A DNA stretch of 64,000 bases from Leclercia adecarboxylata (GTDB taxonomy: Bacteria > Pseudomonadota > Gammaproteobacteria > Enterobacterales > Enterobacteriaceae), in assembly GCF_006171285.1 (NCBI RefSeq), contig NZ_CP040889.1:806001-870000 (forward strand), given 5' to 3'. Below the pieces are notes generated by a model. That model ran no database searches. It saw only the letters and a program-made list of their open reading frames with translations, and was not told the origin of the DNA. Each line of letters opens with the position of its first letter. Position 1 is the stretch's first letter. Shown piece after piece: positions 23,683 through 31,901 of the stretch. The position numbers were made by a program, and so were the translations under genes.

Positions 23683-23776
23683 ACGGATGTGGTAGTTGTT
23701 GTGACTGGTTCCGCAATGGTTGCGGGACCTGTATTTTCAAAGAATGACCGGGTGCAGCCGGTAAAGTGGAGGAATT

Positions 23777-23983
23777 ATGCTGAACCTCGATTGTGTGCCT
23801 ATCTCAGCTTATTGCAATGAAACTGGTGAGAGCATTGATGCCATTAATAAGCGCTTACAGCGCGGAGTTTGGCGTGAAGGTGTTCAAGTTCTGAAAGTGG
23901 AAGGCGTTAAGGAGAGATGGATCGATTTGAGTGAGGTAGCTAAATGGGCAAGACAGAGTCGCCTAAACTCCCGCGCGGCGTGA
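23777..23983 (+). CDS. xis: Excisionase
   Basis: A 68-residue protein (MLNLDCVPISAYCNETGESI...WIDLSEVAKWARQSRL) with the layout of small DUF1233-type excisionases: a winged-helix start choosing a pathway residue pattern (AINKRLQRGVW) and a W.DL.EV.KW ending. It precedes int and overlaps it by 40 bases. TGGAGGAATT gives a strong ribosome binding site. It would direct prophage excision from ssrA. Confidence 0.88.
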   Translation: MLNLDCVPISAYCNETGESIDAINKRLQRGVWREGVQVLKVEGVKERWIDLSEVAKWARQSRLNSRAA

Positions 23984-25134
23984 CCATCAGGAAGCACAGC
24001 CAGGGTGAAACCATAAATATCACGTTCACTTATAAAGGGGTGAAATGCAGAGAACCCCTTTCAAATTTAGAGGTGAGCGCTAAAAACTTGAAATACGCCG
24101 AGCGGACCCTCGGCGAAATTCATAATCAAATCGAGCGTGGAACATTCGTTTATGCAGAATATTTCCCTCGATCTGCACGGTTAAAATTATTTGGCAATGC
24201 GGCCGCTGGAAAGACAATAAAAATGTACCTGGACGAATACATTCAAATCTGTGAAACGCGAAAACTTTCGCCGTCTACCATCGGCGGTTATAAAAAATGT
24301 CGTAGCGCGCTGGCAGCTCTTCACTCACTACCTGCAAGCGAGCTTACACCGGCTGCAATGAAGGCGTGGATCCAGAGCCGCACCACTACGCTGAAGACAA
24401 TTCGCAACCAACTTTCTTTCTTGCGATCAGCGCTTGATGAGGCTGTAACAGATGGCGTCCTCCAACTCAATCCTGTATCCCTGATAACGGCATCCCGGTA
24501 TCAAAGCGACAAATCGACTGCTGACAGCGATTATATTGTCGATCCGCTTTCACCAGCAGAAGTGGATGCCCTCCTCTCCTCTGCCACAAATAAGCAATGG
24601 GGCAACCTGTTTATGTTCGCGATCCAGACGGGTTTACGCAGCTCGGAGTTATGCGCACTGCGCTGGCGCGATATAGATTTCATCGGGAAGACGGCGCACG
24701 TTCAGAACGCGAGTGTAGTAGGGGTTATTAAGGGGACGAAAACAAAGGCAGGAACGCGCAAGGTGGAACTTAACGATGCGGCGATGGCTGTGCTGGCGAA
24801 TCAGAAAACCTTCACCTTTATGAAAGACGCCACGATATTCGAGGATCCGAAAACGAATAAGCCATGGGCCAGCGCAGACGCAATCCGCAAAAAAGCCTGG
24901 GTTCCGACATTACGTAAAGCGGGGATCAGATACCGTAACCCATACCAGACCAGGCATACCTTCGCGACCCGCCACATCAGCCAAGGCGCCAACCTTTTCT
25001 GGCTCGCCGGACAGATGGGGCATAAGGGGCCAGAGATGCTATTCAGGCATTATGGATCATATTTGAAAGAGTACGACGGGAACACTGAGCGAAGACCACT
25101 CCTTGCCAGTGGCGGGACGCGAAAGGAGCCGTAA
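23944..25134 (+). CDS. int: Tyrosine recombinase integrase (ssrA-specific)
   Basis: A 396-residue phage integrase. It has an N-terminal arm-binding region, a core-binding domain at about 90-180, and a catalytic domain with Arg232 (TGLRSSELCALRW), Arg337 and His338 (YQTRHTFATRH), His360 (MGH) and the likely nucleophile Tyr370 (FRHYGSY). The usual first histidine of the second box is replaced by Tyr334. The attachment site lies about 60 bases downstream in the 3' end of ssrA, so this enzyme targets tmRNA. Confidence 0.95.
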   Translation: MGKTESPKLPRGVTIRKHSQGETINITFTYKGVKCREPLSNLEVSAKNLKYAERTLGEIHNQIERGTFVYAEYFPRSARLKLFGNAAAGKTIKMYLDEYIQICETRKLSPSTIGGYKKCRSALAALHSLPASELTPAAMKAWIQSRTTTLKTIRNQLSFLRSALDEAVTDGVLQLNPVSLITASRYQSDKSTADSDYIVDPLSPAEVDALLSSATNKQWGNLFMFAIQTGLRSSELCALRWRDIDFIGKTAHVQNASVVGVIKGTKTKAGTRKVELNDAAMAVLANQKTFTFMKDATIFEDPKTNKPWASADAIRKKAWVPTLRKAGIRYRNPYQTRHTFATRHISQGANLFWLAGQMGHKGPEMLFRHYGSYLKEYDGNTERRPLLASGGTRKEP

Positions 25135-25191
25135 AGGAGCCGCGGCAATTTTCACGGATAATTAATCTTTCTTTATTATACGGTTACGGAG

Positions 25192-25227
25192 TTTCGGACA
25201 CGGGTTCAACTCCCGCCAGCTCCACCA
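25192..25227 (+). other. Prophage attachment site: displaced 3' end of ssrA (tmRNA)
   Basis: The sequence TTTCGGACACGGGTTCAACT continuing to CCGCCAGCTCCACCA is the acceptor/T-arm end of enterobacterial tmRNA, with one base different from the E. coli sequence as I recall it (GACAC for GACGC). Phage DNA lies immediately upstream, so this is the right attachment site. The rest of ssrA, completed by the phage copy, should be beyond the left edge of the window. Confidence 0.88.
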
Positions 25228-25270
25228 AAATTCTTTGTTAACGGTCACCAGAGCCTGATACGAAGTCCTG

Positions 25271-25304
25271 AAAGCCCGCATGGCGCAAGCCTGCGGGCTT
25301 TTTT
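25271..25304 (+). terminator. ssrA terminator
   Basis: AAAGCCCGCA and TGCGGGCTTT form a ten-bp stem with an eleven-base loop and a T-run. It lies 43 bases after the tmRNA end and is the native terminator left behind by integration. It now also shields the hpx cluster from int transcription. Confidence 0.88.
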
Positions 25305-25331
25305 GTATCCAGAAAAATCAAGACACAAAGC

Positions 25332-26594
25332 TTATTCCAGCCCCTCTAACGCAAAGACCGCACGTGAAAAAGCATCCAGCGCCAGCGCCACATCTTCAGC
25401 ATTAACCGACTCTGCGGGATGGTGACTGACTCCCCCTTTACAGCGCACAAAGAGCATTCCCACCGGCCAACGTCCGGCAATAGCAATGGCGTCGTGCCCG
25501 GCACCGCTTGGCAAGGTCAGTGAACGTCCCTGCACTGCATGCACCGCGTCGCGGAGTACCTGCTGTAAACGGCTGTCGCAGGCGGTAGCGGAAATACGAT
25601 AAAACGTCTCGGCGCTAAATTGTAACTGGCGGCGGGCAGCAATCAGCTGCGCCTCAGCCAGTAGCGCATTCAACAGCGAATCAAGCGGCTCGTTAGCTGG
25701 CCCGCGAATATCGAGCGTGAGCGACACGTCACCGGGGATAACGTTTACCGCACCCGGTGCGAGGCGCAGCGTGCCCACCGTAGCAACCAGATTTCCGCCC
25801 CTTTCGCCGGTCATGGTCTCAATGCGCATCATCCACTCGGCGGCGGCGGCCAGCGCATCTTTACGATGACTCATCGGTACCGTCCCCGCGTGTCCAGCCT
25901 CACCGGTAAAGCAGCAGTTCAGGCGACGCGCACCGTTAATCGCCTCGACGACGCCCAGGGCCAGATCTTCCTGCTCCAGACAAGGGCCCTGCTCAATATG
26001 CAGTTCGAGATAAGCGGCAAACTCCTCTGCGCGACGTGCAGCATGGCTGATGCGCGCCGGATCCAGCCCTGCCTGCACCATCGCCTGCGCCACGCTAATC
26101 CCCTGCGCATCGGTCTGCGCCAGCCAGCCTTCAGGCCAGGTACCGGTCAGCCCCCGACTGCCGAGCAGCGTAATGCCGAATCGCGTTCCCTCTTCATCGC
26201 AAAAGCCGACAATCTCTATAGCTTTCTCCAGATGCCGACCCTGCTGATGCAGATTGTGGACCACCTCGATCGCCGTGAGTACGCCCAGCATACCGTCGTA
26301 ACGCCCGGCATTGCGCACGGTATCAAGATGGGAGCCCAGCAGAATGGCCGGCGCGCCCTCCTGCTGACCTTCGTAACGTCCACAAATATTGCCCACGCTG
26401 TCCTGCCAGACGGTCATTCCGGCCTGACTCATCCACAGCGCGACCTGCTGATTGGCCTGAAGGTGTTGAGGCGATAAATAGACACGCGTCAATGCTCCTG
26501 GCGTCTCGCTGATGGCGGCCAGCACGTCGGCACGCGCCATCACTCTCGCAGCAGCCTGCTGCCACTCCGCCTGCTGGCGTATTGGTTTACTCAT
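25332..26594 (-). CDS. hpxK: Allantoate amidohydrolase HpxK
   Basis: A 420-residue M20-family metallohydrolase that splits allantoate to ureidoglycine, CO2 and ammonia. Metal ligands are visible: His89 in GSHLDTVRNAG, Asp100 in GRYDGMLG and Glu134/Glu135 in GFCDEEGTRFG, with further sites in ELHIEQGP and the C-terminal GAGHDA and HHPAE segments. In K. pneumoniae HpxK has been assigned this activity. Last gene of the leftward hpxFGHIJK unit; its ATG overlaps the hpxJ stop. Confidence 0.93.
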   Translation of the reverse strand: MSKPIRQQAEWQQAAARVMARADVLAAISETPGALTRVYLSPQHLQANQQVALWMSQAGMTVWQDSVGNICGRYEGQQEGAPAILLGSHLDTVRNAGRYDGMLGVLTAIEVVHNLHQQGRHLEKAIEIVGFCDEEGTRFGITLLGSRGLTGTWPEGWLAQTDAQGISVAQAMVQAGLDPARISHAARRAEEFAAYLELHIEQGPCLEQEDLALGVVEAINGARRLNCCFTGEAGHAGTVPMSHRKDALAAAAEWMMRIETMTGERGGNLVATVGTLRLAPGAVNVIPGDVSLTLDIRGPANEPLDSLLNALLAEAQLIAARRQLQFSAETFYRISATACDSRLQQVLRDAVHAVQGRSLTLPSGAGHDAIAIAGRWPVGMLFVRCKGGVSHHPAESVNAEDVALALDAFSRAVFALEGLE

Positions 26595-27832
26595 TGCCCG
26601 CTCTCAGTACAGTAGTGATCCCATGCAGCCTGCATCGCGGCGCCCTGGGTTGTCGGGAACCTGAGATAGTTCAACACTGATTCCAGCGCGCTGAGGGTCG
26701 TCATTACGCACGCTTTACGCGCGTTATAGCCCATGGTGCCAATACGCCACACCTTACCGTGAAGCGGTCCGAACGACGTACCGATCTCAATACCGAAATC
26801 GTCGAGCATCAGTTTGCGCACCTGATCCCCGTTGATACCCTGAGGGATCACCACGCCGAGCACGTTATTCATCTTATGTTTGAGGTCGCCGAACGTCTCC
26901 AGCCCCATTCCCTGAATACCTTTCACCAGCGCATCACCGTGCAGCTTATGACGGGCAATACCGTTATCCAGGCCTTCCTGAAGGATCAGACGCGCACATT
27001 CCCGGGCGGCAAACAGCGCCGACGTGGCTTCAGTATGGTGATTGAGTCGCTCCGGCCCCCAGTAATCCATGATCATCCCAAGATCGAAATAGTTGGAGTA
27101 CACCATTTCATCAACACCATCGAGATGCGCATCGGTGCGAATACCTTCTTCAACGCATTTGCGGCGGCGAATAACCTCCTCCATGCGTGCGCTGAGCGTA
27201 ATGGGCGAGGTACCCGACGGACCGCCAAGGCACTTCTGCATCCCGGCCGAAACGGCATCCAGCTGCCAGGCATCGGTTTCCAGCGGATTGCCGCCCAGCG
27301 AGGCGGTGGCATCAGTGTAAAACAGCACATCGTAACGACGGCAAATTTCTCCCAGCTCCGCCAGCGGCTGCAGCATGGTGGTGGAGGTATCTCCCTGCAC
27401 CGTCAGTAGCAGACGCGGACGTACCCGTTTGATCGCGTCTTCAATCTGGTCCGGGGTAAAGACCTCTCCCCAGGGGACGTCGATGGTGTGCACCTCCGCC
27501 CGGCAGCGGCGGGCAATTTCGCACAACAGATGGCCGAAGCGACCAAACACCGGCACCAGCACTTTATCCCCGGGACGGATCGCTGAAACCAGAATCGCTT
27601 CGATCCCCGCCCGCGAGGTGCCGTCCACCAGCATCGTCCAGCGGTTCTCAGTGCGGAATACGCCACGGTAAAGCGCCATCACCTCGTTCATGTAATGCGT
27701 CATCGCCGGATCATACTGACCGATAAGCTGGCTTGACATGGCACGCAGTACACGAGGATCGGCATTAATTGGGCCAGGGCCCATTAGCAGCCGCGACGGC
27801 GGGTTGATTTGCGAAAACTGAGAGATATCCAT
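26591..27832 (-). CDS. hpxJ: Ureidoglycine aminotransferase HpxJ
   Basis: A 413-residue class V PLP aminotransferase. The start LLMGPGPINADPRVLRAM, the cofactor site VSAGMQKCLGGPSG with Lys200 and the acceptor region YTDATASLGG are typical of the PucG/alanine-glyoxylate aminotransferase group. In Klebsiella HpxJ moves the amino group of ureidoglycine to glyoxylate-type acceptors, producing oxalurate, which feeds the HpxWXYZ enzymes coded on the other strand. Confidence 0.93.
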   Translation of the reverse strand: MDISQFSQINPPSRLLMGPGPINADPRVLRAMSSQLIGQYDPAMTHYMNEVMALYRGVFRTENRWTMLVDGTSRAGIEAILVSAIRPGDKVLVPVFGRFGHLLCEIARRCRAEVHTIDVPWGEVFTPDQIEDAIKRVRPRLLLTVQGDTSTTMLQPLAELGEICRRYDVLFYTDATASLGGNPLETDAWQLDAVSAGMQKCLGGPSGTSPITLSARMEEVIRRRKCVEEGIRTDAHLDGVDEMVYSNYFDLGMIMDYWGPERLNHHTEATSALFAARECARLILQEGLDNGIARHKLHGDALVKGIQGMGLETFGDLKHKMNNVLGVVIPQGINGDQVRKLMLDDFGIEIGTSFGPLHGKVWRIGTMGYNARKACVMTTLSALESVLNYLRFPTTQGAAMQAAWDHYCTESGQ

Positions 27833-27847
27833 CTGAAAATCCTTACG

Positions 27848-28585
27848 TTAATTGAGACCGCGCACGGAGGAGATAAACTGCTTCAGTTCGCTGGTCTGCG
27901 GACTGGCGAACAGCGTTTTGCTGTCACCCTGCTCCCAGACGCGCCCCTGATGCATAAACACCACGCGGTCGCCCACTTCGCGGGCAAAATTCATTTCATG
28001 GGTCACGAGAATCAGGGTCATACCCTCCGCCGCCAGCTGCTCCAGCACCTTGAGTACTTCGCCCACGAGCTCAGGATCCAGCGCTGAGGTGATCTCGTCA
28101 CAGAGTAAAACTTTTGGCGACATTGCCAGGGCGCGGGCAATCGCCACCCGCTGCTGCTGGCCACCGGAAAGGCTGGAGGGATAGTAATCCAGCCGGTCAC
28201 CGAGACCGACCTTCTCCAGCATACGTCGGGCCAGGTCACGGCACTCGGCGGCGCTTTTTTTTAGCACCCGACGCGGGGCCAGCATCACGTTCTCCAGCGC
28301 CGTCATATGCGGGAACAGGTTGAAGTTCTGGAATACCATCCCAATTGAACGGCTGATTTCCCGCGCCTGGGAATCGCGGTCGGTAATGGTCATCCCGCCG
28401 AGCTTGATACTGCCGTCCTGATAACCCTCCAGGCCGTTGATGCAGCGCAGCAGCGTGCTTTTACCTGACCCACTGCGGCCAATAATCGAGATAACTTCAC
28501 CCATATCGATATCCAGATCGACGCCCTTGAGCACGTGGTTATCGCCGTAATACTTCTGCATCTGGTTAATGGTGATGAGAGGCAT
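27848..28585 (-). CDS. hpxI: ABC transporter ATPase HpxI
   Basis: A 245-residue ATPase of the polar amino-acid uptake class: Walker A GRSGSGKS, Q-loop GMVFQNFNLFPHMTALENV, signature LSGGQQQR, Walker B VLLCDEITSALD and H-loop VTHEM. The ATG at 28585 (MPLITINQMQKYYG) overlaps the permease gene by 20 bases; the longer frame is shadow of that gene. With the next three genes it forms an importer, presumably for allantoate or a related ureide. Confidence 0.93.
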   Translation of the reverse strand: MPLITINQMQKYYGDNHVLKGVDLDIDMGEVISIIGRSGSGKSTLLRCINGLEGYQDGSIKLGGMTITDRDSQAREISRSIGMVFQNFNLFPHMTALENVMLAPRRVLKKSAAECRDLARRMLEKVGLGDRLDYYPSSLSGGQQQRVAIARALAMSPKVLLCDEITSALDPELVGEVLKVLEQLAAEGMTLILVTHEMNFAREVGDRVVFMHQGRVWEQGDSKTLFASPQTSELKQFISSVRGLN

Positions 28586-29225
28586 TGAATTTATTCTCCA
28601 GATAGCGGCTGTAGCGGGACAGCGGGTAACACAGAATGAAGTAGCCCAGCGCCACCAGCGCAAAGACTTTAAACGGCTGATACGTAACATTGGTCAGCAT
28701 CGTCCCGGCCTTCGTCAGTTCGATAAAACCGATGATTGACGCCAGCGCCGTTCCCTTGATCACCTGAACGGCAAAACCTACCGTTGGGGCGATAGCGATG
28801 CGCATCGCCTGGGGCGCAACCACCCGACAAAGCGTCTGACCAAAGCTCAGGCCCAGGCAGCGGGACGCTTCCCACTGCCCTTTTGGCAGGGCACGAATGC
28901 TGCCAAACCAGATATCAAGCAGAAAGGCGCTGGTGTAAAACGTCAGCACCATTGACGCTGCGGTCCAGGCTGAAACGTCAATACCAAACAGCGCAACGCC
29001 GAAAAAGGCGAGGAACAACTGCATGAGCAGCGGCGTCCCCTGAAACAGCTCGACATAGCCGCGGATCAGGCGTTTCAGCTGACGGCCTCCGGTCAGACGC
29101 AGCAGTAAAAGCGGCAATGTGACCAGCCCGCCGCCCACAAAGGCCACCAGGGAGAGCAGCACCGTCCAGCGCCCGGCCAGCAGTAAATTGCGGACAATGT
29201 CCCAGTCGGTAAAGGTTGTCATCAT
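28566..29225 (-). CDS. hpxH: ABC transporter permease HpxH
   Basis: A 219-residue HisM/GlnP-type inner-membrane permease with about five hydrophobic helices and the coupling EAA-like loop (EASRCLGLSFGQTLCRVVAPQAMRIAIAP). The start overlaps the upstream permease stop (ATGA). Likely pairs with HpxG as a heterodimeric channel of the ureide importer. Confidence 0.9.
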   Translation of the reverse strand: MMTTFTDWDIVRNLLLAGRWTVLLSLVAFVGGGLVTLPLLLLRLTGGRQLKRLIRGYVELFQGTPLLMQLFLAFFGVALFGIDVSAWTAASMVLTFYTSAFLLDIWFGSIRALPKGQWEASRCLGLSFGQTLCRVVAPQAMRIAIAPTVGFAVQVIKGTALASIIGFIELTKAGTMLTNVTYQPFKVFALVALGYFILCYPLSRYSRYLENKFNASHHH

Positions 29226-29887
29226 GCCTGTACCCCCAGCCATTTTCGCCCCGCCGCCATCAGCAGCTGACGCATCGTTATCGACAGCACCAGATAAATG
29301 CCCGTCGTGACCAGATAAACCTCAAAACTGAGGAATGTGCGCGACTGAATCAGGTTGGCAGCGAAGGTCAGCTCTTCATAAGAGACCTGTGACACTACTG
29401 ACGATCCGAGCATCACGATAATGCACTGGCTAACCAGGGCAGGATAAATGCGCTGTAACGCAGGCGGCAGAACAATCTGGATAAACGTCTGCATCCGGCT
29501 CAGCCCCAGTACACGCCCCGCCTCCCACTGCCCTTTTGGCGTCACCTGAATACCGGCGCGGACAATTTCGGTACTGTAAGCCCCGAGGTTCACAATCATC
29601 GCCAGCAGCGCGGCTTCGCCGGCGGTCATCTTCAGGCCCAGATTCGGCAAGCCAAAGACGATAAAAAAGAGCTGAACCACAAATGGCGTGTTGCGGATCA
29701 TCTCCACATACCCGCCCCAAATCCGGCTTAACCACGTAGGGGGCCCGCTACGAATGGCAGCGCCGACAATCCCTGTCAGCAGACCGCCAGCTGTCGCCAG
29801 TACGGTCAGCTGAACGGTGACCCACAGTCCCGCCAGCAGCTCCGGCCACAGGGGCCAGAGCGCAGAAAAATCAAGTTGCTCCGTCAT
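29222..29887 (-). CDS. hpxG: ABC transporter permease HpxG
   Basis: A 221-residue HisQ-type permease with the EAA-like loop GQWEAGRVLGLSRMQTFIQIVLPPALQRIYPAL and an RNTPFVVQLFF segment typical of polar amino-acid transport permeases. It lies ten bases after the binding-protein gene. It is similar in plan to, but clearly different from, the neighbouring HpxH. Confidence 0.9.
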   Translation of the reverse strand: MTEQLDFSALWPLWPELLAGLWVTVQLTVLATAGGLLTGIVGAAIRSGPPTWLSRIWGGYVEMIRNTPFVVQLFFIVFGLPNLGLKMTAGEAALLAMIVNLGAYSTEIVRAGIQVTPKGQWEAGRVLGLSRMQTFIQIVLPPALQRIYPALVSQCIIVMLGSSVVSQVSYEELTFAANLIQSRTFLSFEVYLVTTGIYLVLSITMRQLLMAAGRKWLGVQA

Positions 29888-29896
29888 GCACCAGCC

Positions 29897-30682
29897 TTAT
29901 ACGCCGAGGCTGGCAGGCAGCGGGGCTTTCAGCCACTTCTCAGACAGCGCGTTAAGGGTGCCGTCTTTCACTCCCTGTTCAATCAGCGCATCCACCTTCG
30001 CCTTGAGCGCTGGTTCGTTCTTTTTCAGGCCGATAAAGCAGGGCGAGTCCTTGAGCATAAAGCTCGGCACCGGGGCTTTGTCGGCGTTCTGCCGGGAAAT
30101 GGCCGCGACCACCAGATTACCGGTCGCCACGTACTGCACCTGGCCGGAAAGATAGGCCGACAGCGTGGTGTTGTTGTCTTCATAGCGCTTAATCTGCGCC
30201 TCTTTCGGCGCTACGCTGCTCAGCACCATGTCCTCCACCGCGCCGCGCGTCACGCCAACGCTTTTGCCGCTGAGCGCCGCCGGATCTTTCAGCTCAGCTC
30301 CTGCAGGACCGAACACCCCCAGGAAAAACGGCGCGTAGGCGCGGCTAAAATCAATCACCTTTTCGCGTTCGGCGTTTTTACCCAGGCTTGAAATCACCAG
30401 GTCGACTTTATCGGTTTGCAGATAGGGCACCCGGTTGGCGCTGGTCACCGGCACCAGCTGTAGTTTGAGTTTCATCGCCTTAGCCAGATAGCGGGCCGTA
30501 TCAATGTCATAGCCCTGCGGTTGAAGATCAGTACCCACCGATCCAAACGGCGGGAAATCCTGCGGTACCGCAATGCGGATCACACCGCGTTTTTCAATAT
30601 CCTGCAGCTGGTCAGCCTGTGCCGCCGAAAGGTGGGTTAACAGGCTGGCAGCCCCAACCAGGGCAATAAGCAATTTCTTCAT
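29897..30682 (-). CDS. hpxF: Periplasmic ureide-binding protein HpxF
   Basis: A 261-residue family 3 solute-binding protein with a signal peptide (MKKLLIALVGAASLLTHLSAAQA), RGVIRIAVPQDFPPFG, GYDIDTARYLAKAM, VDLVISSLGKNAEREKVIDFS and a GKSVGVTRGAVED hinge. The ligand is not shown by sequence; the operon partners suggest allantoate or a similar purine breakdown product. First gene of its operon, with a very good sigma-54 promoter about 50 bp upstream. Confidence 0.9.
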   Translation of the reverse strand: MKKLLIALVGAASLLTHLSAAQADQLQDIEKRGVIRIAVPQDFPPFGSVGTDLQPQGYDIDTARYLAKAMKLKLQLVPVTSANRVPYLQTDKVDLVISSLGKNAEREKVIDFSRAYAPFFLGVFGPAGAELKDPAALSGKSVGVTRGAVEDMVLSSVAPKEAQIKRYEDNNTTLSAYLSGQVQYVATGNLVVAAISRQNADKAPVPSFMLKDSPCFIGLKKNEPALKAKVDALIEQGVKDGTLNALSEKWLKAPLPASLGV

Positions 30683-30705
30683 GAGGGTTCCCCGTTACGT
30701 TAGCA

Positions 30706-30736
30706 TGAAACAAAAGATTCTTATGAATCAGTTTTG
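30706..30736. promoter_or_regulatory. Candidate HpxU operator at the hpxF promoter
   Basis: TGAAACAAAAG at 30706-30716 runs into the perfect dyad GATTC-TTAT-GAATC at 30716-30729 and then CAGTTTTG, giving an imperfect larger palindrome. It covers the expected start point of the hpxF sigma-54 promoter, a good place for an RpiR-type repressor. The TGAAACAAAAG part recurs, inverted, upstream of hpxU. Confidence 0.5.
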
Positions 30737-30750
30737 CAACTAATGTGCCA
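30735..30750 (-). promoter_or_regulatory. Sigma-54 promoter of hpxFGHIJK
   Basis: Minus strand TGGCACATTAGTTGCA, matching the sigma-54 consensus TGGCAC-N5-TTGCA fully, with the GG-N10-GC spacing. It points to hpxF. This ties the operon to nitrogen limitation via NtrC or another enhancer-binding protein. No clear enhancer site was found. Confidence 0.82.
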
Positions 30751-30896
30751 AAAAGAATTCAGCCTGACGCAAGGGGTATCAATGGGATTAAATGCAGTGA
30801 GAACAGAGGGAAGAGACCAAAAAGGAGGAAAGACCGCAGGCATTCCTCGCACTATTTTCGCACCAACAAGATGCAAGGCACCATGCTGGCGCCCCA

Positions 30897-31736
30897 TTAT
30901 CGGTGTTCGAGTTCATCCAGCTGCTGGTAAAGCGTGGCGATGTCGTGGATCCGCGGTCGGCCTTTATCGAGAATTTCATGCAGGAAGGCGTTCGCCAGCA
31001 GATTGATCAAGCTATTGACCGAGGCGTAGCTATCGTAAGCCGATACGCTATCCAGCGGGGCGCAAAGCTGCCAGCGCGCAAGCGGAAAGAGGCCATGCGC
31101 CTGCGGCTCGCACATCAGCAGGACCGGAATACCCTTGCTCTGTAGCTGCTGTAACAGCGGACGGATAATGCGCGGACGACGGCGGAACGCCAGCACCACC
31201 ACCAGATCCTCAGCGGTTAAATCAACCAGCTCTTCACTCAGGCTCTGCCCAGGCTGAGGCAACACCAGCACCTGTCCCCGCGCCTGCAGGAGCTGCTGAC
31301 GCAGATGCAGCGCCGCAGGCCAGGAGTTGCGCATGCCGACAATAAAGATGCGCCGGGCGGCGACCATAGCCTGAAGCGCACCGGCAAACTGCTGCACATC
31401 CAGCGCGTTGACCCACTGGGTCAGATTCGCCATCTCCTGTTTATAATGTCTTGCCAGCAGCGTGTTGCCCTGCACCGCGTCGCGATTGTCGGTAATCGGC
31501 ATTCCGCTCTGGCGCAGGGTCCGCAGTTCATCCCGCATCTCTTTATATTTTTCATAGCCCAGTCGCTTAAACAGGCGGCTGACCGTCGCTTTAGAGACGC
31601 CGCTCAGCTGCGCCAGTTCGGCGCTGTTATAGCTGATGAGATCGTCAAAATGATCGAAGATAAAGTCCGCCACCCGCTGCTCCTGTGGCGATAAAGACGC
31701 ATACTGCTCTTTCAGGCGTTCATCAAGCTGTTGCAT
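30897..31736 (-). CDS. hpxU: RpiR-family regulator HpxU
   Basis: A 279-residue RpiR-type regulator: N-terminal helix-turn-helix (LSPQEQRVADFIFDHFDDLISYNSAELAQLSGVSKATVSRLFKRLGYEKY) and a SIS sugar/ligand-binding domain from about residue 120 (RRIFIVGMRNSWPAALHLRQQLLQARG). In K. pneumoniae HpxU is reported as repressor of the allantoate genes. It lies between the two operons it is expected to control, divergent from hpxWXYZ. Confidence 0.9.
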   Translation of the reverse strand: MQQLDERLKEQYASLSPQEQRVADFIFDHFDDLISYNSAELAQLSGVSKATVSRLFKRLGYEKYKEMRDELRTLRQSGMPITDNRDAVQGNTLLARHYKQEMANLTQWVNALDVQQFAGALQAMVAARRIFIVGMRNSWPAALHLRQQLLQARGQVLVLPQPGQSLSEELVDLTAEDLVVVLAFRRRPRIIRPLLQQLQSKGIPVLLMCEPQAHGLFPLARWQLCAPLDSVSAYDSYASVNSLINLLANAFLHEILDKGRPRIHDIATLYQQLDELEHR

Positions 31737-31749
31737 AAGGCCTCTGTAA

Positions 31750-31760
31750 CTTTTGTTTCA
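31750..31760. promoter_or_regulatory. Candidate HpxU site upstream of hpxU
   Basis: An inverted copy of the TGAAACAAAAG motif, 14 bases upstream of the hpxU start. A related TGAAACTTTAC lies at 31830-31840 near the hpxW promoter. May allow autoregulation. Confidence 0.4.
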
Positions 31761-31849
31761 CTGCACTATACCGTTAACCCCCTTCATAATGCATGCCAGT
31801 TCCGCAAAATGCCCTCATTCTGCAGCGAGTGAAACTTTACGTTCAAAAA

Positions 31850-31865
31850 TGGAACAGCTTTTGCA
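31850..31865 (+). promoter_or_regulatory. Sigma-54 promoter of hpxWXYZ
   Basis: TGGAACAGCTTTTGCA, with the exact GG-N10-GC spacing and a matching TTTGCA -12 element, about 37 bp before the hpxW start codon. Confidence 0.72.
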
Positions 31866-31901
31866 ACGCTTCGCACACAAACGGTTATCAGAGGACACGC
31901 C

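Larger units (their letters stand above)
1..25227. mobile_element. SfV/phiP27-like prophage (right-hand part)
   Basis: A temperate phage genome integrated at the 3' end of ssrA. Integrase and excisionase lie next to the attachment site; then come an early left operon, the immunity region, replication, antiterminator Q, lysis, packaging, head and the start of a contractile tail. Structural and replication genes are on the minus strand; repressor, left-operon genes and int are on the plus strand, as in lambda turned around. HK97-type head proteins combined with a Mu-type tail sheath and DUF2635 protein match the mosaic described for SfV and phiP27. All genes seen are intact, so the element may be functional, but the tail genes and far attachment site are outside the window. 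Confidence 0.93.

Noticed and set aside
23686..23746. Cys-rich 20-codon frame (CGSCCDWFRNGCGTCIFKE) between the MazZ-type gene and xis
   Set aside because: It looks like a zinc-ribbon tail, but there is no ATG, GTG or TTG start in frame before the upstream stop codon, so it cannot be called a gene; possibly a remnant.
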